The notes beneath the pieces are model-generated. The model had not been told where the DNA came from. It was given only the letters and a program-made list of their open reading frames with translations, and made no database searches. This document shows positions 57,324-64,000 of a stretch of 64,000 bases of DNA, piece after piece. The position numbers were made by a program, and so were the translations under genes. Source of the DNA: Rheinheimera sp. (GTDB lineage Bacteria > Pseudomonadota > Gammaproteobacteria > Enterobacterales > Alteromonadaceae); NCBI RefSeq assembly GCF_030690345.1, contig NZ_JAUYGV010000006.1, forward strand, positions 62,001 to 126,000, given 5' to 3'. Numbering within the stretch: position 1 is the first letter of the stretch; every line of letters begins with the position of its first letter.

Positions 57324-58312
57324 GGCTGGCGACTATCGCTATTTTTCTCACTATGGGCGTGATCTTACTCGGCGCTTATACCAGGTTAACCGACGCCGGC
57401 TTGGGCTGCCCGGATTGGCCGGGCTGTTACGGCTTCTTAAAAGTACCGCAGCAGGAGCATCATGTTGCCGCTGCGCTGGAAGCGTTTCCGGAGCGGCCAT
57501 TAGAGCCGCATAAAGCCTGGAACGAAATGATCCATCGCTATTTTGCCGGCAGTTTGGGCGTGTTAATTGCCGCTATATTTTTTATCGCCATGTTTAGCCG
57601 GCAAAGCGCTAAAGCAGTGCCGGCAGTATTGCTGGCGCTGGTGGTATTTCAGGCTGCACTTGGTATGTGGACCGTTACATTAAACCTGTTGCCGCTGGTG
57701 GTAATGGGGCATTTGCTGGGCGGTTTTACCTTATTAAGTTTATTGGCGCTGCACTGGCTGCGGCTACATCCGCAATACTACGTACATGAACCTGAATTAG
57801 CACCGTTAAAGCCGTTTGCTATGCTGGCTATTATAGTGCTGCTGGGGCAAATAGCCCTGGGCGGCTGGACCGCAGCCAACTATGCTGCGCTGGCCTGTAT
57901 TGAGCTGCCCATTTGTGAAGCCGGTTGGCAGCAGCGGTTGAATATCAGTGAGGCTTTTGACTTACATCTGGGCCATGATGACTACGAATACGGCGTGATG
58001 TCGGCCGAAGCGCGGCAAACCGTGCACGTGTTTCATCGTATCGGTGCTGTGGTAACCCTGCTGGTGCTGGCCGGCTTTTTGCTACAGCTGTGGCGCCGTG
58101 CCGGCAGTAAAATATTAAAACGCCTGACACTCGGTGCGGCGGCGTTATTGCTGCTACAGTTTAGTTTGGGTGTGCTTAATGTCGTGCTGCATTTACCGTT
58201 GGCCAATGCGGTGGCACATAATTTTGTTGCAGCAAACTTGTTAATGTTGCTGGTGGTAATTTATCTGCAGTTACGCCACAGCAGTAAAACGACAAGCAAG
58301 GAGAGCCTATGA
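57287..58312 (+). CDS. ctaA: Heme A synthase
   Basis: A 341-residue membrane enzyme that oxidises the C8 methyl group of heme O to make heme A. It has eight helices with the conserved histidines in [60 protein letters not shown] and [39 protein letters not shown] (about 28-47) is the family N-terminal signature. ATG at 57287 overlaps the previous stop (ATGA). A second ATG at 57308 lies in a duplicated 21-bp unit and could be the real start. Confidence 0.95.
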   Translation: MKTPDKRMKTQQWLATIAIFLTMGVILLGAYTRLTDAGLGCPDWPGCYGFLKVPQQEHHVAAALEAFPERPLEPHKAWNEMIHRYFAGSLGVLIAAIFFIAMFSRQSAKAVPAVLLALVVFQAALGMWTVTLNLLPLVVMGHLLGGFTLLSLLALHWLRLHPQYYVHEPELAPLKPFAMLAIIVLLGQIALGGWTAANYAALACIELPICEAGWQQRLNISEAFDLHLGHDDYEYGVMSAEARQTVHVFHRIGAVVTLLVLAGFLLQLWRRAGSKILKRLTLGAAALLLLQFSLGVLNVVLHLPLANAVAHNFVAANLLMLLVVIYLQLRHSSKTTSKESL

Positions 58313-59220
58313 CCGCCATACTCAGATCACAAACCGGCATCAGCCGCGCACGGGATTACCTTGAGCTAACCAAACCTAAGGTGGTGGCATTGCTGGTGCT
58401 GACAGCTTGGGTCGGCATGATGCTGGCGGTGCCCGGCTTGCCGGATTTACTTACCTTAGTGGCAGCAACCTTTGGTATCGGCTTGTTATCGGCGGCGGCG
58501 GCGGCGATGAACCATGTGGTCGATCAGCGTATTGATGCGCAAATGGCCCGCACTTACAGCCGGCCGGTGGCAAAAGGCCGTATCAGCACGGCGCAGGCCA
58601 CCAGCTTCGCGTTTAGCCTGGCGTTATGCGGCTTTGTGCTGCTGTATCTGTCGGTAAATGCATTAACGGCCTGGTTAACCCTGGCCAGTTTATTTGGCTA
58701 TGCCGTGGTATATACCATGTTTTTAAAGCGTGCCACGCCGCAGAATATTGTTATTGGTGGTCTGGCCGGCGCTATGCCACCGCTGTTGGGTTGGACAGCC
58801 ATTACCGGCGAGATCCATGGCCACGCGCTGTTGCTGGTGATGATTATTTTTGCCTGGACGCCGCCGCATTTCTGGGCATTGGCGATTCACCGCCGCGATG
58901 ACTATGCCAAAGTAAATATGCCGATGCTGCCGGTAACGCACGGTATTGAGTTCACTAAAAGCGTGATCTGTCTGTACACGGTGTTGCTGTTTATTGTTTG
59001 TTTAATGCCGTATCTGGTGGGCATGAGTGGTGCCATTTATCTGGTTGGCAGTGCGCTGTTAAATCTGCGCTTTATGCAGTATGCCTGGAAGCTGAAATTT
59101 AATGCCGATAGTGGCACGGCGATGGCCACCTTTAAGTTTTCTATCGTGCATTTAATGCTATTGTTCCTGTTATTGCTGGTTGATCATTATTTTAAGGTGT
59201 CGCCGATTTATGTTCCGTAA
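58309..59220 (+). CDS. ctaB: Protoheme IX farnesyltransferase (heme O synthase)
   Basis: A 303-residue UbiA-superfamily prenyltransferase that adds farnesyl to protoheme, the step before CtaA. The first aspartate motif is [20 protein letters not shown] (about 65-84) and the second lies in [20 protein letters not shown]. About nine membrane helices are predicted. The ATG overlaps the ctaA stop by four bases and the end overlaps the sco gene by 11 bases. I use ctaB rather than cyoE because it is in an aa3-type operon. Confidence 0.95.
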   Translation: MTAILRSQTGISRARDYLELTKPKVVALLVLTAWVGMMLAVPGLPDLLTLVAATFGIGLLSAAAAAMNHVVDQRIDAQMARTYSRPVAKGRISTAQATSFAFSLALCGFVLLYLSVNALTAWLTLASLFGYAVVYTMFLKRATPQNIVIGGLAGAMPPLLGWTAITGEIHGHALLLVMIIFAWTPPHFWALAIHRRDDYAKVNMPMLPVTHGIEFTKSVICLYTVLLFIVCLMPYLVGMSGAIYLVGSALLNLRFMQYAWKLKFNADSGTAMATFKFSIVHLMLLFLLLLVDHYFKVSPIYVP

Positions 59221-59851
59221 CCTGAATATTATTCTGCTTGCCGCTGCCGCGCTGATTGCCGGTGTGCTGTTGTTCCGTGTCACACAATACAATGCTGAAC
59301 CCAAATTGGCACTGGTTTATCCGCAGGCCAGGGTGCTGGCTGATTTTAACCTGACCGATCAGTTCGGCGAGGCAGTAAATCGCGAACGCCTGTACGGCCA
59401 GTGGACGCTGGCGTTTGTCGGTTATACCTATTGCCCGGATATCTGCCCGCTTACGCTGGCTAAGCTGGCCGGGGTGCAGCCGGAGCTGGCTGCGATGGTA
59501 GATCAACCGTTAAAAGTCTGGTTTATTTCAGTAGATCCGAAACGCGACAACACAGAGCAGCTGCATAACTATGTCAGCTACTTTGAACAGGAAAATGTGC
59601 TGGGTATGACAGCCGGGCATGAACAGCTGTTTCCCTTTGTGCGTCAGTTGGGCTTGATGTACGCCTTAAGCAGCACCACGGCAGAGGATTATCTGGTTGA
59701 TCACAGTGCTTCAGTGGTGCTGATAAATCCGCAAGGCCAACTGGTGGCGATGTTTAAACCGCCGATGCAACCGGGTGAGCTGCCGGTGATTGATACCGAA
59801 CAGCTACTGGCTGATTTTCCGCTGGTGTTGCAAAAGCTTAAGGCTGGTTAA
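59210..59851 (+). CDS. sco: SCO1/SenC copper chaperone
   Basis: A 213-residue thioredoxin-fold protein anchored by one N-terminal helix ([18 protein letters not shown]). The copper site is [10 protein letters not shown] (about 75-84, CxxxC), with the conserved histidine in [16 protein letters not shown] (about 168). It matures the CuA centre of subunit II. The start at 59210 (MFRNLN) overlaps ctaB by 11 bases. It closes the oxidase operon; the last 14 bases overlap the convergent deacetylase gene. Confidence 0.93.
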   Translation: MFRNLNIILLAAAALIAGVLLFRVTQYNAEPKLALVYPQARVLADFNLTDQFGEAVNRERLYGQWTLAFVGYTYCPDICPLTLAKLAGVQPELAAMVDQPLKVWFISVDPKRDNTEQLHNYVSYFEQENVLGMTAGHEQLFPFVRQLGLMYALSSTTAEDYLVDHSASVVLINPQGQLVAMFKPPMQPGELPVIDTEQLLADFPLVLQKLKAG

Positions 59852-60860
59852 GCCACGGCTGTGAATACCAATAGTAATAACCTTTTTTGCTAACCGAGGG
59901 CGCGGTGCAGTTATAGCGGCTGCGGCCTCTCGGCACGGGCTTTGTTGCTGTCACGCTAAAAGTGCTGTCATTCAGCCACTGCGGCTTAATTACCTCGCTG
60001 CCGGCAAAGCACTGCAACTGTGCCGGGTGAAAGTCTGCCACCTGCATTGATAAGGTCAGGGTTGGCGGGTTAGCAGTGCTAATCACCGGGTCAACCTTAT
60101 GATCATCGGTAATATGAAACGCCAGTGTTTTGAGCTTTTGTGCTAAGTCTTTTAAGTTGGCATATTGGCCTGCTGCCGGAAAGCGCGGGATCCGCGTTAA
60201 TACTGTGTGGTTGCCAATGGCACCGGATTGCTGGCCAATGCCGATAAAGCCTAATTCACTGACCAGCTGTTCCAGTTCGCGACTGTATTCACCATAAGGG
60301 TACGCCAACCACTGATGGCGTTGGCCGGTGTGGCGCTCTATCGCATCTTCAGCCTGCAAAATGCTCTGTTTCATCCGCTCACGCCACTGCTGAGCGCTTT
60401 CACCGGCATCCGGTTTGGCCATATGCTCATGCCACATCGCATGGTTAGCTACCAGTACGCCGTCGTCAGACATTTGTTTTACCTGGGCCCAGCTCAACAA
60501 GGGGCCATCGCGCTTATCTATACTGCCGGGGCTGATAAAGATGGTATAGGGGTAGCCGAATTCCTGCAAAATGGGGTGGGCAGTGCTGAAGTTATTTTCA
60601 TAGCTGTCATCAAAGGAGATCACCAGTGCATTATCGGCAATGGCTTCGCCCTGCTGTAACTGACGTATTAATACATCCAGGCCAATGACCTGAAAATTAT
60701 GGTCTTTAAAGTACTGTAAATGGCCACGCAGCTCGTCTGCTGTAACACTGCTAACCCGTGGTGTGTCGCTGGCAACATGATGATAAATCAGCATTACCGC
60801 AGCCTGAGCCGGCAGCAACAGGCTGAGCATGACAACACTGAATAAGGTGGTGATTTTCAT
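59838..60860 (-). CDS. Polysaccharide deacetylase family protein
   Basis: A 340-residue exported protein. The signal peptide is MKITTLFSVVMLSLLLPAQA. The NodB-type domain (about 22-240) has IYHHVASDTPRVSSV, the metal-binding VISFDDSYENNF (about 79-90), VANHAMWHEHM (about 134-144) and LAYPYGEYSRELEQLV (about 184-199). A C-terminal beta-rich extension (250-340) follows, with two cysteines (LQCFAG, YNCTA). It probably removes N-acetyl groups from an envelope polysaccharide or peptidoglycan; the substrate is unknown. It follows nfuA on the same strand after an 81-bp gap. Confidence 0.88.
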   Translation of the reverse strand: MKITTLFSVVMLSLLLPAQAAVMLIYHHVASDTPRVSSVTADELRGHLQYFKDHNFQVIGLDVLIRQLQQGEAIADNALVISFDDSYENNFSTAHPILQEFGYPYTIFISPGSIDKRDGPLLSWAQVKQMSDDGVLVANHAMWHEHMAKPDAGESAQQWRERMKQSILQAEDAIERHTGQRHQWLAYPYGEYSRELEQLVSELGFIGIGQQSGAIGNHTVLTRIPRFPAAGQYANLKDLAQKLKTLAFHITDDHKVDPVISTANPPTLTLSMQVADFHPAQLQCFAGSEVIKPQWLNDSTFSVTATKPVPRGRSRYNCTAPSVSKKGYYYWYSQPWLNQP

Positions 60861-60941
60861 AAGCAGTGACCCGCAAGCTAATAAAACAACGCGGTTTTAT
60901 AACACAAGCGGGCACTAAACGCAGCTTTAGTCAGGTATAGC

Positions 60942-61520
60942 TTAGTAGTAAGAGTGTTCGCCGCGCTGATGTTCGGTAATATCGCGCACGCCGTTTAATT
61001 CACCGCTGAAGCGGTTAAGCAACTCTTTTTCGATACCTTCTTTTAAGGTTAAATCAACCTGCGAGCAGCCGTTACAACCGCCGCCGAATTGCAGTACTGC
61101 CACGCCATCCGGTGTCAGCTCCATTACCGACACGCGGCCGCCATGGTTAGCCAACTGCGGGTTAATTTCACTGTCGATAACGTACTGTACGCGCTCTATT
61201 AAAGAGGCGTCGTCGTTCACCTTACGTACTTTGGCGTTGGGCGCTTTTAAAGTCAGCTGAGAGCCCATTTGATCGGTAACAAAATCAATGTCTGCATCCA
61301 CTAAGAACGGCTGACTTTCCTGATCAACAACAGCATCAAAGCCGGAAAAGTTCAGCGTTAGATCGGTGTCTTCCACGGCATCCGGTGGGCAGTAAGATAC
61401 GCCGCATTCGGCTTGTGCCGTGCCCGGGTTGACCACAAACACCCGAATGTGCGTGCCGGCCGGTTGCTTCGACAACAGCTTGGCAAAATGCTGCTGTGCC
61501 TGTTCGGAAATCGTAATCAT
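60942..61520 (-). CDS. nfuA: Iron-sulfur cluster carrier NfuA
   Basis: A 192-residue protein that carries 4Fe-4S clusters to apo-enzymes. The N-terminal half is a degenerate A-type (IscA-like) domain (about 1-95, [20 protein letters not shown]). The C-terminal half is the Nfu domain with [20 protein letters not shown] (about 146-165, CxxC ligating the shared cluster) after [20 protein letters not shown]. Length matches E. coli NfuA. A type-1-like IscR site lies directly upstream. Confidence 0.96.
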   Translation of the reverse strand: MITISEQAQQHFAKLLSKQPAGTHIRVFVVNPGTAQAECGVSYCPPDAVEDTDLTLNFSGFDAVVDQESQPFLVDADIDFVTDQMGSQLTLKAPNAKVRKVNDDASLIERVQYVIDSEINPQLANHGGRVSVMELTPDGVAVLQFGGGCNGCSQVDLTLKEGIEKELLNRFSGELNGVRDITEHQRGEHSYY

Positions 61521-61524
61521 AAGA

Positions 61525-61549
61525 GTACCTGACTAAATTACTAGGTTAA
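61525..61549. promoter_or_regulatory. IscR type-1-like binding site before nfuA
   Basis: By my alignment, 20 of 25 positions match the type-1 IscR consensus. CCTGACT at 61528-61534, an A/T centre at 61535-61539, and ACTAGGTTA at 61540-61548 form the dyad. It sits between a -10-like TATTAT (minus strand, 61555-61560) and the nfuA start at 61520, where bound IscR would repress. A perfect TATAAT on the plus strand (61554-61559) may serve the divergent peptidase gene. Confidence 0.62.
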
Positions 61550-61644
61550 TAGCTATAATACTCCTCCTGTTTCGTTGATGCCAGCCCCGCTTGAGTTTTG
61601 CGCGTGATCTGGCTAACTTAGCGGCAGCTTAGAGGAATTAAACT

Positions 61645-64000
61645 ATGAAATATTGTCTTTCGGTGGCGCTGTTGCTGCTGAGTTGTTTCGCCACTGCAGA
61701 CATTACATATGTGCCGCAGGTTAAAGATTCAACCCTGCCGGCACCGCAACAGGTGTTGGGTTTTACGGTAGGGCAATGGCATGCGCGGCATGATCAGATC
61801 CAGCGTTATTTTGAGCAGTTAGCGCAAAGCTCAAACCGCGCGCAGTTAGAAGTGATCGGCTACAGCCATGAGCAGCGGCCGCTGTTGCAGTTAGTGATTT
61901 CGTCAGAGCGGAATCTGCAACGGCTGGAGCACATCCGCAGCCAGCATTTGGCTGCAGCCCGCGCCGGCAAGCCTCGTCAGGCAGATGCGCCGGTAATTAT
62001 CTGGTTGGGCTACAGCGTGCACGGTAATGAACCCAGCGGCGCCAACGCAGCCCTGTTGCTGGCGCATTATCTGGCCGCGGCCGACAATGCCGAAGTGCAG
62101 CAATGGCTGGACAATGCGGTTATTTTACTGCAGCCCAGCCTGAATCCGGACGGTCATGACCGCTTTGCCAATTGGGTCAATATGCATAAAGGCGCCGCGC
62201 CGGTAGCCGATCCGCAACATCGCGAGCACAACGAGCCCTGGCCCAATGGCCGGCCAAACCACTACTGGTTTGATTTAAACCGCGACTGGTTATTGCTGCA
62301 ACATCCGGAAAGCCGCGCCCGTATCGCGCAGTATCAGCAGTGGTTGCCCAATGTGGTGGCGGATTACCACGAAATGGGCACCAACAGCAGTTACTTTTTT
62401 CAGCCCGGCATTCCCAGCCGCAATTATCCGCTAACACCACAGCGTAACTTCGAGTTAACCGCGAAACTGGCCGGTTATCATGCAGCTGCTTTTGATCAGG
62501 CACAGCAACTGTATTATACCGAAGAGAGCTTTGACGATTTCTACGTTGGTAAAGGCTCGACCTACCCGGATGTCCAGGGCAGTGTCGGTATTTTGTTTGA
62601 ACAAGCCAGCAGCCGCGGTCATTTGCAGGACAGCATTAACGGCCCGCTAAGCTTTGCCGACACCATTCAAAATCAGCTGACGGCGTCGTTGTCGACTATC
62701 CGCGGCGCCGTGGCTGAGCGGGACGCGCTGCTCAGTTATCAGCAGGAATTTTACAGCAGCGCCCGGCAACAGGCGCGTGGTGATAAGATCAAAGGCTATA
62801 TGCTGACAGAAACGGCCGACAGCAGCCGCTTGGCGGCGTTGCTGGACGTGTTGCAGCGCCACCATGTTGAAGTATTGCAACTGAACCGCGACTGGCAGGA
62901 TGATGACAATAAGTTTGCTGCCGGCAGCAGCTACTATATACCGCTGCAACAGCCACAATACCGGCTGATAAAAGCGATGTTCAGCACAGAGAAAACCTTC
63001 CCGGATAACACCTTTTACGATGTGTCGGCCTGGACGCTGCCTTATGCTTACAATATTGCTTTTACTGCGCTTGGCCGTGAGCCGGGCAAAGGCCAGCTGA
63101 CCACGCAGTGGTTACCCGCCACAGCAAACCAGCTGCTGCCCGAAGGCGCCTATGCCTATGCCTTCGACTGGCGTGATCAACGAGCACCGGTATTGTTGCA
63201 GGCACTGTTGGCAGAGCAATTACAAGTGCGCGCCGCGCTGGATGATTTTACCGCGCAAACCAATACCGGCACTGTCAGCCTGGCTGCCGGCGCTATGCTG
63301 ATCCCGGCGGCGCTGCAACAGCACAGCGATTGGTTTGCCAGGCTGCAACGGGTACAGCAAGAATTTAACCTGCCGCTTTATGCCATTAGCAGTGGCTTAA
63401 CAGTGCAAGGCAGTGATCTGGGCAGCCATAAATTTACCCCGGTGACATTGCCGCGGGTGTTATTGCTGGCGGGGCCGGGTATCAATTCAACCGAAGCCGG
63501 CGAAGTTTGGTATAACCTTGAGCGCCTGGCCGGTATTTCACCGTCAATGGCAGAGCCGCAGCGCTTGCGTCGGTTAGACCTGAGCCATTACAGCCATATT
63601 TTGTTGCCGGACGGCAATTACGCCGACTGGCAGGACACAGAAATTAACCAACTAAAAGCCTGGCTGGAGCAAGGCGGTGTGCTGTGGGGCCATAAACGCG
63701 GTGCAGCCTGGCTGGCAAAAGCCGGTTTGTTAAAAGCGACATTGTGGCAGCCGGAGGAAATGAGCAGCCTGATCAGCGCAGATAACCTGCGTTATGCTGA
63801 TAAAGAACTGCTGGCCGGCAAGCAACGCATCGCCGGAGCCATTTATCAGGCAGAGCTGGATCTAAGCCACCCGCTGACATTCGGTATTACCAATTCCAAA
63901 TTACCGGTGTTTAAAAACAGCACCCTGTTACTGCAACCGGCGGGTACTGCCTTTGTGAATGTGGCCCTATACAGCCGTGCTCCGCAACTGGCGGGCTATA
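61645..64000 (+). CDS. Exported M14 zinc carboxypeptidase-like protein, C-terminus beyond window
   Basis: At least 785 residues, open at the right edge. The start at 61645 has a strong AGAGGA site and a signal peptide (MKYCLSVALLLLSCFATADI). The M14 peptidase domain (about 40-360) shows the zinc ligands in GYSVHGNEPSGANAALLL (about 119-136), substrate residues in SLNPDGHDRF and FDLNRDWLLLQ, the third zinc histidine in VVADYHEMGTNSSYFF (about 244-259), and the catalytic glutamate in GILFEQASSRGH (about 314-325). A long C-terminal region (400 onwards) with LLLAGPGINSTEAGEVWYNL and SHYSHILLPDG looks like a class-I glutamine-amidotransferase-like domain. This architecture is known among large secreted M14 proteins of marine bacteria; specificity is unknown. 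Confidence 0.88.
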   Translation, partial: MKYCLSVALLLLSCFATADITYVPQVKDSTLPAPQQVLGFTVGQWHARHDQIQRYFEQLAQSSNRAQLEVIGYSHEQRPLLQLVISSERNLQRLEHIRSQHLAAARAGKPRQADAPVIIWLGYSVHGNEPSGANAALLLAHYLAAADNAEVQQWLDNAVILLQPSLNPDGHDRFANWVNMHKGAAPVADPQHREHNEPWPNGRPNHYWFDLNRDWLLLQHPESRARIAQYQQWLPNVVADYHEMGTNSSYFFQPGIPSRNYPLTPQRNFELTAKLAGYHAAAFDQAQQLYYTEESFDDFYVGKGSTYPDVQGSVGILFEQASSRGHLQDSINGPLSFADTIQNQLTASLSTIRGAVAERDALLSYQQEFYSSARQQARGDKIKGYMLTETADSSRLAALLDVLQRHHVEVLQLNRDWQDDDNKFAAGSSYYIPLQQPQYRLIKAMFSTEKTFPDNTFYDVSAWTLPYAYNIAFTALGREPGKGQLTTQWLPATANQLLPEGAYAYAFDWRDQRAPVLLQALLAEQLQVRAALDDFTAQTNTGTVSLAAGAMLIPAALQQHSDWFARLQRVQQEFNLPLYAISSGLTVQGSDLGSHKFTPVTLPRVLLLAGPGINSTEAGEVWYNLERLAGISPSMAEPQRLRRLDLSHYSHILLPDGNYADWQDTEINQLKAWLEQGGVLWGHKRGAAWLAKAGLLKATLWQPEEMSSLISADNLRYADKELLAGKQRIAGAIYQAELDLSHPLTFGITNSKLPVFKNSTLLLQPAGTAFVNVALYSRAPQLAGY

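Noticed and set aside
60880-60945. Hairpin ACTAAA...TTTAGT after nfuA as terminator
   Set aside because: Stem of only six A/T-rich pairs and no following U-run on the minus strand.

Overview
The window is 64 kb of gene-dense bacterial chromosome, with about 62 protein genes, short intergenic gaps and many overlapping start/stop codons. Gene content and order point to a marine or freshwater gammaproteobacterium of the Alteromonadales type: trxA-rho facing rhlB-gppA, ubiE-ubiJ-ubiB-tatABC-tatD-hemB, plsB facing lexA, and an aa3-type cox operon with ctaG, ctaA, ctaB and sco. A Rheinheimera/Arsukibacterium-like genus is my best guess from overall resemblance; I could not test it. I see no rRNA, tRNA, CRISPR array, insertion sequence or prophage.

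Layout. 1-7.4 kb: a truncated threonine aldolase gene, a TonB-dependent receptor, a DsbD/ScsB-like reductant exporter with a periplasmic redoxin, and a membrane EAL phosphodiesterase with a cysteine-bearing CSS sensor. 7.6-18 kb: a nearly complete methionine salvage locus (mtnK, mtnA, mtnD, mtnC, mtnB, a methionine-type aminotransferase, an omega-amidase-like hydrolase and an MFS carrier). It is interrupted by a solute-binding protein, a TPR protein and a LysR regulator, and it carries MetJ-like boxes in both divergent promoter regions. 18-28 kb: a YgjP-type metalloprotein, cdd-deoA, a second solute-binding protein, ndh, rho, trxA, rhlB, gppA and sodC. 28.2-35.3 kb: a tightly packed five-gene operon (ChaB, a VTT/DedA-type membrane protein, a six-hairpin glycosidase-like protein, a GT4 glycosyltransferase, and an alkaline-phosphatase-fold/EEP fusion). 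It looks like an envelope lipid or glycolipid pathway and is the strongest candidate here for an undescribed system. 35.3-43.8 kb: a long leftward run, ubiE-ubiJ-ubiB-tatA-tatB-tatC-unknown-tatD-GGDEF-hemB, preceded by another GGDEF gene. 44-51.3 kb: a DUF885 lipoprotein, small unknowns, an EVE protein, tesB, plsB and lexA. 51.6-59.9 kb: the cytochrome c oxidase operon. 59.8-64 kb: a polysaccharide deacetylase, nfuA and a truncated M14 carboxypeptidase.

How the parts work together. The mtn genes recycle methylthioribose to methionine through the kinase (MtnK) route, and the MetJ-like boxes suggest repression when S-adenosylmethionine is plentiful. The cox operon holds catalytic subunits I, II and III together with heme A synthesis (ctaA, ctaB) and copper delivery (ctaG, sco). 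ubiEJB supplies ubiquinone, tatABC exports folded cofactor proteins and hemB starts tetrapyrrole synthesis, so much of the window serves respiration. Regulatory sites visible in the sequence are two LexA boxes before lexA, an IscR type-1-like site before nfuA, the MetJ-like boxes, several palindromes and seven convincing terminators.
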